This document shows positions 37,501-46,648 of a stretch of DNA of 64,000 nucleotides, one piece after another. The DNA comes from Ligula intestinalis (lineage: Eukaryota > Platyhelminthes > Cestoda > Diphyllobothriidea > Diphyllobothriidae), in the NCBI GenBank assembly GCA_036362985.1, contig JAYGXS010000007.1, positions 15,496,459 through 15,560,458 of the forward strand, in the 5' to 3' direction. Below the pieces are notes generated by a model, which worked only from the letters and a program-made list of their open reading frames with translations, searched no databases and was not told the origin of the DNA. Every line of letters begins with the position of its first letter. Positions within the stretch are counted from its first letter, which is position 1. Position numbers and translations under genes: made by a program.

Positions 37501-37840
37501 CGCCTGTCGTCGATTTGTCTGGCGTTATGGCGAGGCCTGGTTGTCGCTGCTGCTACTGCGCTCTCGCGGCGGCGGAGCCAGCGACGACCAGGCAGCTGCT
37601 CTACGCCCATTGGCTGTCAGCAGCCTGGCTGCGCTGCGGACTCCCGCAACTGCCGGTGGCCCGCCCGAACGGCGGCCGCAGCGGTACCTGCCCTTTCAGA
37701 GGCGCGTCGTGCGTCTGTTGACGGGTGCAGGCCTCTGGCTGGAGGCGGCACGCATCTGCGCCAGCAGTAGCGCTGAAGTCACCATGCGCGATATTGTGCA
37801 ACGCATTCACCAACTTCTGTCAGAGGTTGATGAAAACTAA
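13531..37840 (+). CDS. NBAS: NBAS homologue (NRZ/Dsl1 tether subunit), seven-exon gene, N-terminus incomplete
   Basis: Exons 13531-16521, 20397-20832, 20930-21470, 24502-27027, 28606-28882, 30811-31390 and 37170-37840 join at GT/AG sites in one open frame totalling 8,022 nt (about 2,673 residues plus stop). Human NBAS is 2,371 residues. The clearest match to the family is near residue 650, where AKQHGLDPEVVYQHQW corresponds to the NBAS segment at the start of the Sec39 domain; a following PNWVLAESL segment also matches. Known role of the family: with ZW10 and RINT1 it forms the ER tether for Golgi-derived COPI vesicles; vertebrate NBAS is also linked to nonsense-mediated decay. Introns are 97 bp to 5.8 kb, most carrying mobile-element debris. 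No initiator ATG precedes the first exon in frame, so one or more 5' exons are missing from this model. Confidence 0.92.
16522..20396 (+). other. NBAS intron 1
   Basis: 3,875 bp, gtgcgt...ctctacag. Apart from the LINE fragment at 16930-17430, no coding or RNA feature was recognised. Confidence 0.75.
16930..17430 (-). mobile_element. LINE reverse transcriptase fragment in NBAS intron 1
   Basis: The - strand reads (with frameshifts) SRPQSVYIGSTKS, then GSVFGPVLSIMYF and then NGLVCKGVLFADDDKVRRA. The FADD catalytic motif is retained, followed by KNDERTLQKELKSQNEW, as in CR1/Jockey-type elements. It is a different lineage from the copy at 44600-46480 (different residues around FADD). Both ends are truncated, and it is antisense to the host gene. 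Confidence 0.78.
20397..20832 (+). CDS. NBAS: NBAS exon B (Sec39-type region)
   Basis: Acceptor ctctacag/att at 20396/20397 and donor gag-g/gtaatc after 20832, leaving phase 1. It reads IVYKSVVGFDCSNALRRKL onward, continuing the preceding exon's LYVLRDELDQFST without a break; the junction resembles the NBAS segment LETLVYEARCD. A short RQQQQQG glutamine run sits near codon 82 of the exon. The exon is helical in character, as expected of the alpha-solenoid Sec39 domain. It is followed by an unusually short 97-bp intron. Confidence 0.88.
20930..21470 (+). CDS. NBAS: NBAS exon C (end of Sec39-type region)
   Basis: Acceptor gaactgcag/cc at 20929/20930. The leftover G of the previous exon plus CC makes Ala, giving the continuous reading KATEAINFKKCILRLLTIH. 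The donor is ctgag/gtgcgt after 21470, phase 2. The segment CRKILDLLEETEESEDLPQW corresponds in position and style to the NBAS stretch that precedes its 'VSELLEKHGL' helix. The frame stays open about 30 codons past the donor, but that extension has no family resemblance, and the spliced reading into the next exon is in phase. Confidence 0.87.
21834..21995 (+). repeat. tRNA-derived SINE copy 1 (NBAS intron 3)
   Basis: The head ggctcaatggttagagcgtt (A box) ... ggatttctaatc ... ggttcaagcct (B box) resembles tRNA-Arg(UCU). It is followed by a non-tRNA tail with cttggggttggttatgg and gccagaaatagccat, shared with the copies at 31490-31669 and 47899-48061. The tRNA acceptor pairing is missing, so it is a SINE rather than a tRNA gene. 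Confidence 0.72.
22340..22910. repeat. A-rich, strand-asymmetric low-complexity tract
   Basis: Within NBAS intron 3 the + strand is dominated by A with recurring actaaa/aactaaac words (for example 22620-22800) and few T runs. This looks like a decayed simple repeat or old poly-A-rich insertion. No coding signal. Confidence 0.45.
24502..27027 (+). CDS. NBAS: NBAS exon D, long central alpha-solenoid exon
   Basis: A 2,526-nt exon with a strong polypyrimidine tract and acceptor ctctctccccca-g/gtccctg at 24501/24502. AG plus G makes Arg, then SLFDLLSASLRQLFRDADLG follows. The donor is gagag/gtgagg after 27027, phase 2. The product is Leu/Ala-rich and helical, with a Pro/Ser-rich linker near 25590-25750 (PPAQMSPPSPKRHLPLPY, then PPPSPASP) that probably forms a disordered loop. 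It follows the Sec39-type region and corresponds in position to the post-Sec39 part of NBAS, where sequence conservation is low. Assignment rests on frame continuity with the flanking exons. Confidence 0.85.
27482..27560 (-). repeat. SINE tail fragment (NBAS intron 4)
   Basis: The reverse complement reads gtcagaaattaccatttcag then tctccctcgtctttac, matching the tail of the SINE copies at 47899-48061 and 31490-31669. The head is missing. Confidence 0.5.
27835..27870 (+). ncRNA. Hammerhead-like motif (NBAS intron 4)
   Basis: CTGATGGTGAATCC, loop GCGAA, GGATTCCGAAACGTCAG. The stem GAATCC/GGATTC is a perfect 6 bp and is followed by GAAAC, the arrangement of a hammerhead core (CUGAUGA, stem II, GAAA); the A of CUGAUGA is G here. 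It is followed by gcgaattaaatttctgtcct, shared with the copy at 55459. Probably the 3' part of a decayed Penelope element. Self-cleavage is not shown. Confidence 0.45.
28606..28882 (+). CDS. NBAS: NBAS exon E
   Basis: Acceptor atgtacag/atg at 28605/28606. The AG carried over plus A makes Arg, then CQVCNTQQLTRLQGYL follows. The donor is gtcg/gtacgt after 28882, phase 0. The 277-nt exon is acidic and helical (YEDQAEADELLRLASKEIL). It has no family signature of its own, but the splice phases on both sides fit and base composition is coding-like compared with the AT-rich introns. Confidence 0.83.
29560..29725 (+). repeat. Two-unit imperfect tandem duplication (NBAS intron 5)
   Basis: Units beginning gacctcgggcg at 29560 and 29655 are 95 bp apart. 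They share the order gtacrctt, then ccccaa and tgga..aa.ggcga. Identity is moderate. Function unknown. Confidence 0.5.
30811..31390 (+). CDS. NBAS: NBAS exon F
   Basis: Acceptor ccctaatcacag/tta at 30810/30811, phase 0, reading LSFLAVAESINHFLTLRLHD. The donor is ccatg/gtgaga after 31390, phase 1. Length is 580 nt. The exon is GC-rich and Ala/Leu-rich, in contrast to the AT-rich intron before it. It is separated from the last exon by the longest intron (31391-37169), which carries several nested mobile elements. Confidence 0.83.
31490..31669 (-). repeat. tRNA-derived SINE copy 2 (NBAS intron 6)
   Basis: The reverse complement starts gtggctcagtggttagagcg, then ttggacttctaac, a B box aagttcaaacccc and a tail with gtctccctcgtctttg. 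It is the same family as 21834-21995 and 47899-48061, with a fuller tail. Confidence 0.72.
32260..32390 (+). repeat. 131-bp direct repeat, copy 1 (Penelope pseudo-LTR-like)
   Basis: Matches 32670-32800 with three visible mismatches. It begins cttgaaaatggttatagctg. Its first ~50 bp are also present inverted at the other end of the element (33946-33986), where they form part of the RT coding frame. Confidence 0.85.
32670..32800 (+). repeat. 131-bp direct repeat, copy 2
   Basis: The second copy of 32260-32390. Together with the upstream ctttgaagcatgctgttccc (from 32643) it is inverted relative to 33946-34015. Confidence 0.85.
34513..34550 (-). ncRNA. Hammerhead-like motif in Penelope cluster
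   Basis: The reverse complement has GATTCT-CGAC-AGAATTCGAAACATCAG. The stem ATTCT/AGAAT differs from that at 27835 by compensating changes. The 5' CTGATGA box is degraded. Confidence 0.4.
35059..35092 (+). ncRNA. Hammerhead-like motif in Penelope cluster, opposite orientation
   Basis: TTCT-CGAC-AGAATCCGAAACGTCAG followed by gaaaataacattcttgttcc. The 3' continuation matches 55495-55550. The 5' box is missing. Confidence 0.4.
35261..37169 (+). other. Remainder of NBAS intron 6
   Basis: AT-rich, no recognisable element or gene, ending in a C-rich polypyrimidine tract and cacag acceptor. A ten-base T run lies near 36910. Confidence 0.6.
37170..37840 (+). CDS. NBAS: NBAS terminal exon
   Basis: Preceded by a very strong C-rich polypyrimidine tract (37150-37166) and cacag. 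The G from the previous exon plus GC makes Gly, then SPQPPDLQRSRETALWRQW follows. The frame runs to the TAA at 37838-37840 after ...QLLSEVDEN. It is Leu-rich, with an RARPALAAAALHIL-like solenoid character. No clear AATAAA is seen in the next 200 bases; an AGTAAA variant lies near 37982. Confidence 0.86.
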
Positions 37841-39117
37841 AACCGGTGTGTGCCAGGACCGCCAACCATTGCGCTTTCAATTTATTTTTTTGTTTTTTTT
37901 CATTCCTCATCTCTCTGCCCTATCGGTGTGCTTTGTAGTTTCCGATTTTTTCCTGACTGGCGAGAAAGGAACAATGTTTTCCAGTAAATTAAAATGCTAG
38001 ATGGTCGTCTTTTTTATTCGTCCAGTAGCGCTCTCCCTCTCTCGTTGCAGCTTAACTGCTTGGAACCTCGGTTAATTCGTTACGGTATCGAGTTCGTCAT
38101 GTTCAACGCTCGTCTGGCGAAACATAGCCAATTCTTTCACTGATTGGCTGCAGGCGATCGAGGAGCCAAGCCCTGGGAGCAAAAATCGCACGGTGAATAC
38201 ACACGAACACACCCATGCACTGAAGGCTCGTTAACTGAATGGAAGCTGGTCAATCAAAACAGATTTTCTGCGAGTGACTCGCTCGTTACCTGAAATACTT
38301 GTAGATGGTGCCGCTCGTCACCGAGGCTCTTCAGTATAAGTAGGTAGGGCCCAACCTAACAGACGTAAGCGCACGCAGCCCTGACGAGCTGCTCCCACGT
38401 CAGACCACCGGTCCGCTCATACGCAGTGCACCTGATGACGCGCACTGATGCGGGCTGTCTTATGACTCTAACTCGCCAGTTAGATGAGCAGTAAAGCCAA
38501 CGCAGTCGCTCCTCACTTGAGGCCACAATCTGATTGATCCGATTGGACATGTCTATAACGCTCTGCTTGCCTTAAGTACACTGTGCTAGGTATGCTACAA
38601 CTGCGCCGTGCGACATAACGAATGATTGCTGTGATAGCTCAGGGCCTGACACGTGTTGATGGCTTTACTGGTTACCGTTGGCAGTCTTACTCGCATACCG
38701 GCCGTGAACGCTCAACTGGGTGCCTTACAAACAGTCCGGATGAAGTTTAGGACGCGCGTGAGCTCATACTCCCTCATCTGTTACGCTTCGTGAAATAATG
38801 GGATGCATGTCAGCTTTTGATACGATCATACGAATACATTCCAGGAATATACTATCCGCTTGTCTTAGTATGTTTACTACAATTAGCATTCTGCAGTGGC
38901 ATATTACCTCTAGCAGCAGTATCCTAGTCCAAACTAAGTAAAATTCGACAGCTTTTGGTGGACAGAGGTGAGAGGACGGAAACCAAGGCAAACTCTGTTC
39001 TGCTCCAAGCTTCAAACATGTACTTACTGAGAACAGCGTAATCCAAGGTTCACCCTCTTTGTTGAGACTGAGGGAATATGAACCCAGTGCTGACTTTAAT
39101 TAGCGTCCTTTTGGACT
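37841..39117. other. Intergenic, no gene recognised
   Basis: Follows the NBAS stop. No coding signature. The NBAS 3' UTR must lie in the first part, but no AATAAA was found within 200 bases of the stop. Confidence 0.5.
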
Positions 39118-39517
39118 AATAATGCAGCCAGAAATAGTGCTAGCAATACTATCACTAACCTCTAGTTAGGGGTATTAGAAATAGCCGTAGCAGTACGAAC
39201 TTTGGTTTCCTTGAGTCTGGCTTGACGCTTGCTGAAGGTGAGTGAAGGTCAGTAGTGTGGTAGTACCAGCGCAAAAGACTACTGCCACTTGAAAATAAGG
39301 AGGCGATGTTCTGGCCTGCGTTGGTAAAAGCGGCCTACACCCGATTCCTGCTCGGTCATCTTGACTTTTGCCTTGTCACCAGTGCCAGCGGGGAGAGGCT
39401 TTAGAGTGAGGTAGACAACTGTGCGTCTATTTCAATTAAATCTCATCTCTGTCTCCAGTCACCATCTCTGCTCTCGAGCAAATGGTGGACTTCATCGAAA
39501 TTGATGGCCAAACTATC
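39118..39517 (+). repeat. Retroposon R1, uninterrupted copy
   Basis: Collinear with the two halves at 32092-32259 and 34028-34238. At the position corresponding to the Penelope insertion it reads actgccacttgaaaataagg with no insertion, so it serves as an unoccupied-site comparison. No target duplication was identified for this copy. Confidence 0.72.
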
Positions 39518-40655
39518 ACATCACATGCGCTGGACCTAAACGTGGGTTATAATTTCCAAGTTGCAGTGAATCGTTAATGAGCCCTCTCAGGTAGGATTTG
39601 CGTAGTCCCCTCGCTTCTGTGCGGATCCGGTGCATCGTGCGTCAACAGATCGTGTGTGTGACACACGCACACGGGCTGTCAGACATTGGGCGGGTCAGTC
39701 AGTGCACGCTGTGGCATCGAGCACGTGTTAGGTCTTTTTCTACGCGTGCGCCCGGAGCAGCAGCCGTTAGGGCAGGGCGGGCTGAAGGATACGTCAGGAA
39801 ATGGACAGAATACAACTGTGGTTTTGTAGTGTCTAAATAGTAGTTGTGCTTAGAGCACTACCATCATCAGATCGAAACCCATATTATTGGTAAAAGGCGG
39901 AGGTCAACAGAATGAGGGCTTTATCATGCACAGAACCCTGGGTTGCTGTTTCAGGCAGCAGTGGCCACTGGCGAAGTCAGGGGTAGCGTTGACTGCGTCA
40001 AGTCTTGCCCGAGCGTGTGACTGGCTGTGTATGTGCAGTGTACTGAGAGAAGGAGAGGGAAAGAGAGATGACAGTTGCTTTTACTTAATTGTGAAGCGAG
40101 TTCAAGTGGGGTATGCTTGGTTTTTGCATTGCCCAAAGGGTGGTGCTACCTATTGAGGTCCCGGATGGGTTGGCATCTTTAAGTTGCCCTTGGGAAACCG
40201 CGCCTAGTTGGGCACGCGTGCTAATGTGTGCATTTTGTAGTGCGATTTAATATCAGTCAAGGGTCAGCGAGTGAGAAACTAGCCACCTGCGAAGACACAT
40301 GATATAGACGCATTGTTGGTCGTCCGCCACTGGTTCGTTTCAGAATTCAGCGATAGTCTCCTCGGAAACACTTTTTTGCGCTTAAATCGGGTGATGTTAT
40401 AAGTTCTGATGCTTCTTGTTCACACTTTAGACGTGCGACAGTTTGGTTGATGTAGTGCGTGATGATTGTAGGGGGTATCGCGATGATTATGTACTCTGGT
40501 CTTTACTATAGATCGCCTGTTGAGAGTGAATTATCTAGAGTCTACCTACACGCCGCATCGAGCCCAGTTGCGGATAACTTAGGGTTTAGTTCAGGATTGG
40601 GTATGTATTTAGGGTTAAAGTAAGGACTACTACTTCGGTTTACGTTAACGTAAGT

Positions 40656-40796
40656 CAGAAGAGTAGGTGGCGAGCATACGTATACTTTCGATAAATTATC
40701 ATCGGGCCAATTACATTTATATAGGAAGAGGTAAAAGGTACATGGTCCGATGAGAATTTATCGAAAATATACGTATGCTCGCCACCTGCTCTCCTG
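40656..40796. repeat. Foldback 2
   Basis: 54-nt arms, left 40656-40709 and right 40743-40796, with five mismatches. The core ggtggcgagcatacgtat is perfect in both arms. The 33-nt spacer is AT-rich. Looks like a miniature inverted-repeat element. Confidence 0.8.
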
Positions 40797-41379
40797 AATT
40801 CTCTGATGAGAATTTGCGTAACATTAACATAAGTGTCGAGTTTATGACATGGAAATATTTACCCTTTCTGGTATAAGGCCCAAGCCTGCGTTAAATAATT
40901 AAGCATTGCGTATCTGTGGCTGTGTTCTACTTAGGGTAAAAAAATAATCAATACTTACCACAAAGAAAAGGTATTTTAGTGTCTGTTTGCTAGAAAAATG
41001 TGTATTTTAATCTATGATGACATTAAAAACCAATGAGGAAAATGAAAACTGCCTAAGTAGTCATTTCTACACATTGTAGTTTTGTAGATAGTTGGAAAAA
41101 AGCTGGTAGACGAGCCGGCATCCTAACGTGACTAAACTATCTTCGGCTTGGACCGCTGTAATAAATTATCTCTAAAACCCACTTACGTATATTCCTTTTC
41201 TGAAATCAAAACTGCAACTGAATTAACCGATCTTGTTCATTTGCGAAACCGAAGTGTGGAAGTCATCAGTTGTGTATTGTAAAAGAGGGTAATTTCGAGT
41301 AAGGAAAATGTTCTAAAGAACATTGCGGTGTGGAGTCAGAGCTTAAGTCGAAAAGATAACGCAACCATACGCGGTACAG

Positions 41380-41640
41380 CAGACCAAGCTAGGTTACATC
41401 TCGAGAAAGGTGGCCAATCAGCGGCGTCAAGCACGTGTAATGTATTTGCTCACGAATGCCGCCCAATCAATAGATGGCCAATAGCCTCCTCTCGCAAAAA
41501 ATATCAGCCTGTAGGGTATCGAGAACGTCGGGGTCAACCATGTGGGATACGAAGTAGTCCAGCCGGACGAACGTATCCCAACAGTTATAATCTAGCAAAC
41601 AAGATAAAGCGTGGAAGGTCAGAGTGTTACGAATAAATAA
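41380..41640 (-). mobile_element. Gypsy-related fragment
   Basis: On the - strand ctagattataactgttggga (41595-41576) matches the boundary region at 56457-56476 of the gypsy element on the right. It continues with an open stretch NCWDTFVRLDYFVSHMVDPD. Both ends are unclear. Confidence 0.45.
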
Positions 41641-42476
41641 ATTAAGTGCAGAAGGAATAGAGTATGAGTAATGGGTAATTGACTCCCGAAAAAGTGCATT
41701 CCTGCCATGAGTGGGCCGGATCCAGAGTCGCAATCCGGCGGTGATGTCGCTAGGTGCGGGCGCCTGCAACCGACAGTGAGGTTGCTGGCTCCAGGAGTGT
41801 CTGACCGTAAACAATCACCGCAATAAGGTCCTTTGTGAATTGGCCATGGAAAGTGCTTGGGCAGATAGGACAGACAGAGGGTGAACACAAGTCCGTGACA
41901 TTAACCTGCCTTACACACGTTCTGGTGCGCCCGAGCTTAGTAGGCACGAGCACCAACCATGTCCCATACATGCCCTAGACGCGTGCGAGCAAAGCATGGC
42001 TTAGAATACGAGGTCATTATAAGCCGATCCAGGACCGATATGCCACAGGCGGGAATGATGTAGAACGCCCTTTTACGACTGGAACGCCAATCCGCCAGGT
42101 TATACTAGAATGCTTAGAACTTCAAATAAAATAAGGGGCACGGTTTTTGATAAAACCTGTGTGTTCGCAGGCTCAGAATACAGTGTTCTGTCACCTGAAC
42201 GCGCGTTTTCGCATACGCACCGAGCGATAACACTGAGAAACTCTCAAAGTCTTTTCAAGGGGCTCTCAATGCATTACTGTATCTAAACTCAATCATGTGA
42301 CGCTGGCTTACACCCGGGCTCTGGAATGTAAGTTGTATGCAAATGTGCTGTTGGCTGGTTTATTGAGACAACGTGAAGAGTTCGGTGTCAAACCCTCAGT
42401 TGGTAATGTAATCCTAGCGCACAGGGTTAGGGTAATAGGTGAGCATTTGATTGAAGGGCTCTAAACAGTTTATTTT

Positions 42477-42654
42477 AATAACCGAACATTTGCGCGTGAT
42501 AATTAAAAAGGCCCAATTTAACACAATCGTTGACTCTATATCATCTCTATATAACCTCTACATCAATTGATTAGAGGTGATTTAGAGTCGACTATTGTGT
42601 CCAATTACGCACTACTGGGCTTCTTTAATTATCGCGAGCAACTATTCGGTTATT
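42477..42654. repeat. Foldback 3 (possible TA-flanked MITE)
   Basis: The left end aataaccgaaca... is complementary to the right end ...tattcggttatt. The arms run about 75-86 nt with an indel of about 11 nt, around a short spacer near 42552-42575. Both termini can be read as TA/ACCGAA...TTCGGT/TA, as expected of Tc1/mariner-type miniature elements. Confidence 0.75.
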
Positions 42655-42865
42655 GGGATATATGAGTAATTATTCCTACAATTTTCTACTTTTATGCAAT
42701 CTACTTCTTCTTTTAATTTTTCGTTCTCTTGATATGCCTCAACCATTTAACCCTTATTACTACCCGTTGGCCTTGAAAACTATTGGCCAGACAGGCTGGG
42801 TCAACCTACGAGTGCACCTATGTTAATGACCGCTGCACTTGTGAACGCTTGTCGTGACTAGCTCA

Positions 42866-43171
42866 AGTCGAAGTGCACTTTGGGAACGCTTGCTGCTTTC
42901 GGCTTCTGGCACAGCCAATCACAGGCCAACTCACACAGGACCTCATGTGATGACTGCCGAGCAGATATCACTTCAGACGCCAGCCGCTGGTATGCAGTTG
43001 TGCGGTGGTCTGGTAGTCGATTTCCTACTGCCTATTTCACCAATTTATTCGGTACAGAATATATTCTTCCAATCCACTCTGGCCTTCCCATGACTTCTCT
43101 CATCTATTAAGGAACCGGGTCTGAAGATTGCAGTTGCCAGGGTTTAAATTACTTAAACCCTCTGCGATAAG
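42866..43171 (-). repeat. Dispersed LTR-like repeat R2, copy 1
   Basis: The reverse complement of 58349-58690 over about 300 bp. Its end carries a small palindrome, gggtttaaattacttaaaccc (43140-43160). Also related to 49908, 51648 and 55861. Confidence 0.65.
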
Positions 43172-44599
43172 CGTTCGCGGCACCTGTGCTATGCTGTCCC
43201 GGTGAGACTAACGATCACGTGACCTCATGTTTGGCATGTCACCGGAGGTGGAATTACTACAGTCTCGTTGTTTTGTGCAAACTCTCTCACACCCATACTG
43301 ACTACCGGCCTTTTCAATCGATCGTCGTCTTGTAACAAGCCGTCTCCATGATGACTTTTGTCAGTATTGTGGAGTTTATAACGGCTGCACACTTTGATGC
43401 GCACAAATACTTAGATCTCTTCTTGTTTTTGCAAAATCAGTGCCAGCGGGCCAAAATGTGAAACAGATGGAGGGTGAATTGCACACAAATGGGCATATTT
43501 TCCCCAAATTTGGAGGACATTTCTTTGAGCAGTTCGAACACGTGGGACAAACGCATTGAATCGATTAATTTCATGGTTACTTGATCGCAGTTGCTTAAAT
43601 TAACAGGTTAAACCCTTGCTGCTGCGATCTCCACGCCGTAGTTCTATAGGGGTAGAGAACAATAGGATGCCGGATGGAAGGAATAATGTATTCTGCAGAG
43701 AACTAGTGGATAATACTTTGAAGGTAGTTGACGGTGAAACGAACGTATGCCTGTGCCAGAGCAGATTTTAGTATACGTGTTCACTTCTAGGCTCAGTTCT
43801 AGGATAAGAGCTGAAGAGCAGACTAGCAGAATATCAAAGATGATTGAGCCAGGCCATCATTCAGCTCTGACTTTTGAGAGGATGGGCAACAATCATATTA
43901 TCAGCATGTTTCACATACAAATATTTGTTTGGCTATCGAATATCGTCACTTTAGAGGGGAAAGAAGTGAGGGGAGAATAGAGACCCTTGAAGAACTCCGC
44001 AGTTATTGGGAAGTGCCGTGGATTTTTGCTTGCTGCATTCAATGAATTAAGTACTGCAAGTGAAAAACTCCGTTTGCCAAGCGGCAATCTGGCCGGGAGA
44101 GCCGCATGCAGATGTTTTATTAAAGAGGCGGTCGCGTGGGACAGCAGCAGAGACTGAGAAGAGTTCAGGAAATGCACATACGTAAGCATGGCAACCCTTA
44201 TCTAAATCGTTTATAGCAGAATAGACCACAAGAGCCACAGCGTCTAGGATACTACTTCTGGCCTTATACGTAAACTGGAGGGGATCGGAGGAAAACGGAG
44301 TGATAATGGCTATGGCAATTAGTTCTGCAGGTCTTAGCAATGCGGAAGAGCAGGCAATTGGCCAAAATGATTTGACACAAAAGGTGGAGGTTTAGAGGAT
44401 AGGATTAATTCTTCCTGAACTCTAATCGTCCAGAAATTTGGACCCCATGAAGGGCAAGTCAATAAGATGTGTCATTGCAGTATAAGTTTGTTTAATTACA
44501 ACAAAGAGGTGCTGGAAGGAATGTGTGAAAGAAAAAGATGGAAGATTTTGGTGTATAAACAGACTGGTAGGCGTGAACTATTATAATTTCAGTTGCAAA

Positions 44600-46480
44600 A
44601 GTACCAAAATTGAGGGAAGGCTTTTAAGTAAAAGTAAACAGATAGGGCACCCAATAGTGATAGGATTGTTTTGATAGTGCAATTGCTGTATAGGCTTGCG
44701 TTTTCAAACAATAAGTGTGTATGAAAGGGGAAATAGATCGAGGGTTGACAGTCTGCTTTCATAGGGCTATGATTTCCAGACCTTTGACCATTTTTGTCGC
44801 TCGCCTCTGGATCTGCTCTAAGCCGGCACAGTATTTGACAGTCCAAGGTTTCCATGCCTGTATAGCGAATTCCAGGTGCGGCCGAACAAAGCTTCTCAAG
44901 ATTTTGGAAAAGCTGGCTTTTTCAAACCCCATAGAGGCTCGTCCAACCAGTTGTAATATAGCTCTGGCCGAATGCACCGCCTTTGTACAGTTCAGCTTTG
45001 TTTTGAGTAAAAAAGTAATATACACACCAAAGCCCTTCTGACTCTCAACTTGTTGCAGTGGTGTACCGTTTAAGGAATAGACCTTTGTGCTGGTTGCTCT
45101 ACAGCTGCCGATTTTAAAAAAATTTGCCTTTACTAACATTGAAAGGCGTCAGCGAAAGCTTTTACCAGTCCTCCAATCTGTTCAGGTTAGCTTGCAGATG
45201 GTTTTCTTTTGCCGTAGTTTCGACGACTTTCCATAATTTGATGTCACCAGCGAACAAGGGAACATCATAGTCTAGATCCGTGACACAGTCGTTGATGAAA
45301 ACAAGGAATAATGTGGCACCTAAAACTGAGCTCTGAGAGACGCCACTCACCACAGGTAACCCCGAGGACTGCTGGTGACCAACTTATACTCTTTGAGACG
45401 GTCCTGTCATAAAGTTTTGGATCCATAGGAAGAGGGTCCCGCGGACGCCTGCGCTGCGCAGCTCATGCAGCAGGCGTTGATGAGGGACTGTATCGAACGC
45501 CTTTTTGAAGTCAATGTAGATCACATGCACCATTTTGCCCTCGTCAGGTGCTTTGGTCCAGCGGTCGAGTGAGAATAGCAGATTTGTAAGACAGGACCTA
45601 CCACTTCAAAAGCCTGTTGGGCATTGGAAAGGAGGTGACTCTGCTCGAGGAACTGCATCAACGCATTCTTAATTATTTTTTCCATGGTTTTGCAACAAAT
45701 TGAGTTAAAGCTCAGTGGCCGGTAATTGTTTGCAGACGCTCGGCTTCCAGTCTTGTAAAGGGGAATGATCTTCGCTGTCTTCCAATCAGATGGTAGGTAC
45801 CCAGTAAAAAATGACACCTAAAAGATTAAGGCTAGCGGCTTGCCCATTTCAGAAGCTAGCTCCTTCAACAGCTTTGACGGGCTTGCATCGGGGTCCTGGA
45901 GGGGTCAATTTGTTCAAATTAAGAAGCTCAGTCCTAATTATATCTTCGGTGAAGAGGGCTGTATCAATAAATGGAATAGAATCGTCTTCATAAGTATGGA
46001 ATAAAAAACTGTGTTCAGTCGTCTCGATGGACCGGAAGAACCGAAAGAGATGGTCAGCTTTATCCTTAGCCTCTGAGATTTCGGCACTTTTGACAGTTTG
46101 CAGTAGGGGTAAAGGATCCTCTTTCCGCGTACTCTGTCTCATACGACTGTAAAGGACTTTGGGACTAACCATGGTACGGTTTAACAGATCCTTTTCCAAT
46201 ATCTGTCAATCCCTGACAATGAGACGTTTGACCCGGTTCCTCTGCATTTTGTAACTATTGAGAGATTCAGGTAACCTCTCAATTAGGGACTTTTTCCACA
46301 GTTTTCTCTTCTTGTTAACTTCCGTTTTTAAAGACGGAGTCAACCAAAGAGGCCTGTTCGTAAGTTTTCTGCTTGTGATTGGGCAGTGGCTAGAGATGAG
46401 GTTATGGACTATCCTTTTGAACTGAATCCGAGCTTCTTCAACAGTGTCGGAGAGTGTGAATGCCCAATTAATGAAACAGA
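44600..46480 (-). mobile_element. CR1/Jockey-type LINE copy with reverse transcriptase, inactive
   Basis: From about 46480 leftward the - strand encodes the post-endonuclease linker (CFINWAFTLSDTVEEARIQF; NRPLWLTPSLKTEVNKKRKL) and RT (YLPSDWKTAKIIPLYKTGSR, ANNYRPLSFNSICCKTMEKI, VSGVSQSSVLGATLF). The catalytic block reads LFAGD instead of LFADD. The C-terminal part follows (QLVGRASMGFEKASF; YESRLSTLDLFPLS). The 5' end is truncated before the endonuclease, as is usual for LINEs. It lies directly downstream of the RhoGAP gene in the same orientation. Confidence 0.87.
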
Positions 46481-46648
46481 GATCAGGTGTATCGACAGGC
46501 CTCAGAAAAGGTGTGTCCAAGGCCCTCTGCGGACACCAGTTGGCTGTCAGCCCGGTGCAGCCCACTTGACAGCCAGGGCCAGTGCTCAATCAAGAATTCC
46601 ATCACCTACACGAGAGAAATAAAACAGGGATAAAGCAAGGAAAATAAT

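Noticed and set aside
39887..40156. Small + strand gene
   Set aside because: Frames open on both strands over the same stretch, with no domain and purine-rich low complexity.
40574..40620. Interstitial telomere repeats (TTAGGG-like words)
   Set aside because: Only isolated TTAGGG words (also near 42428 and 40930), not a tandem array.
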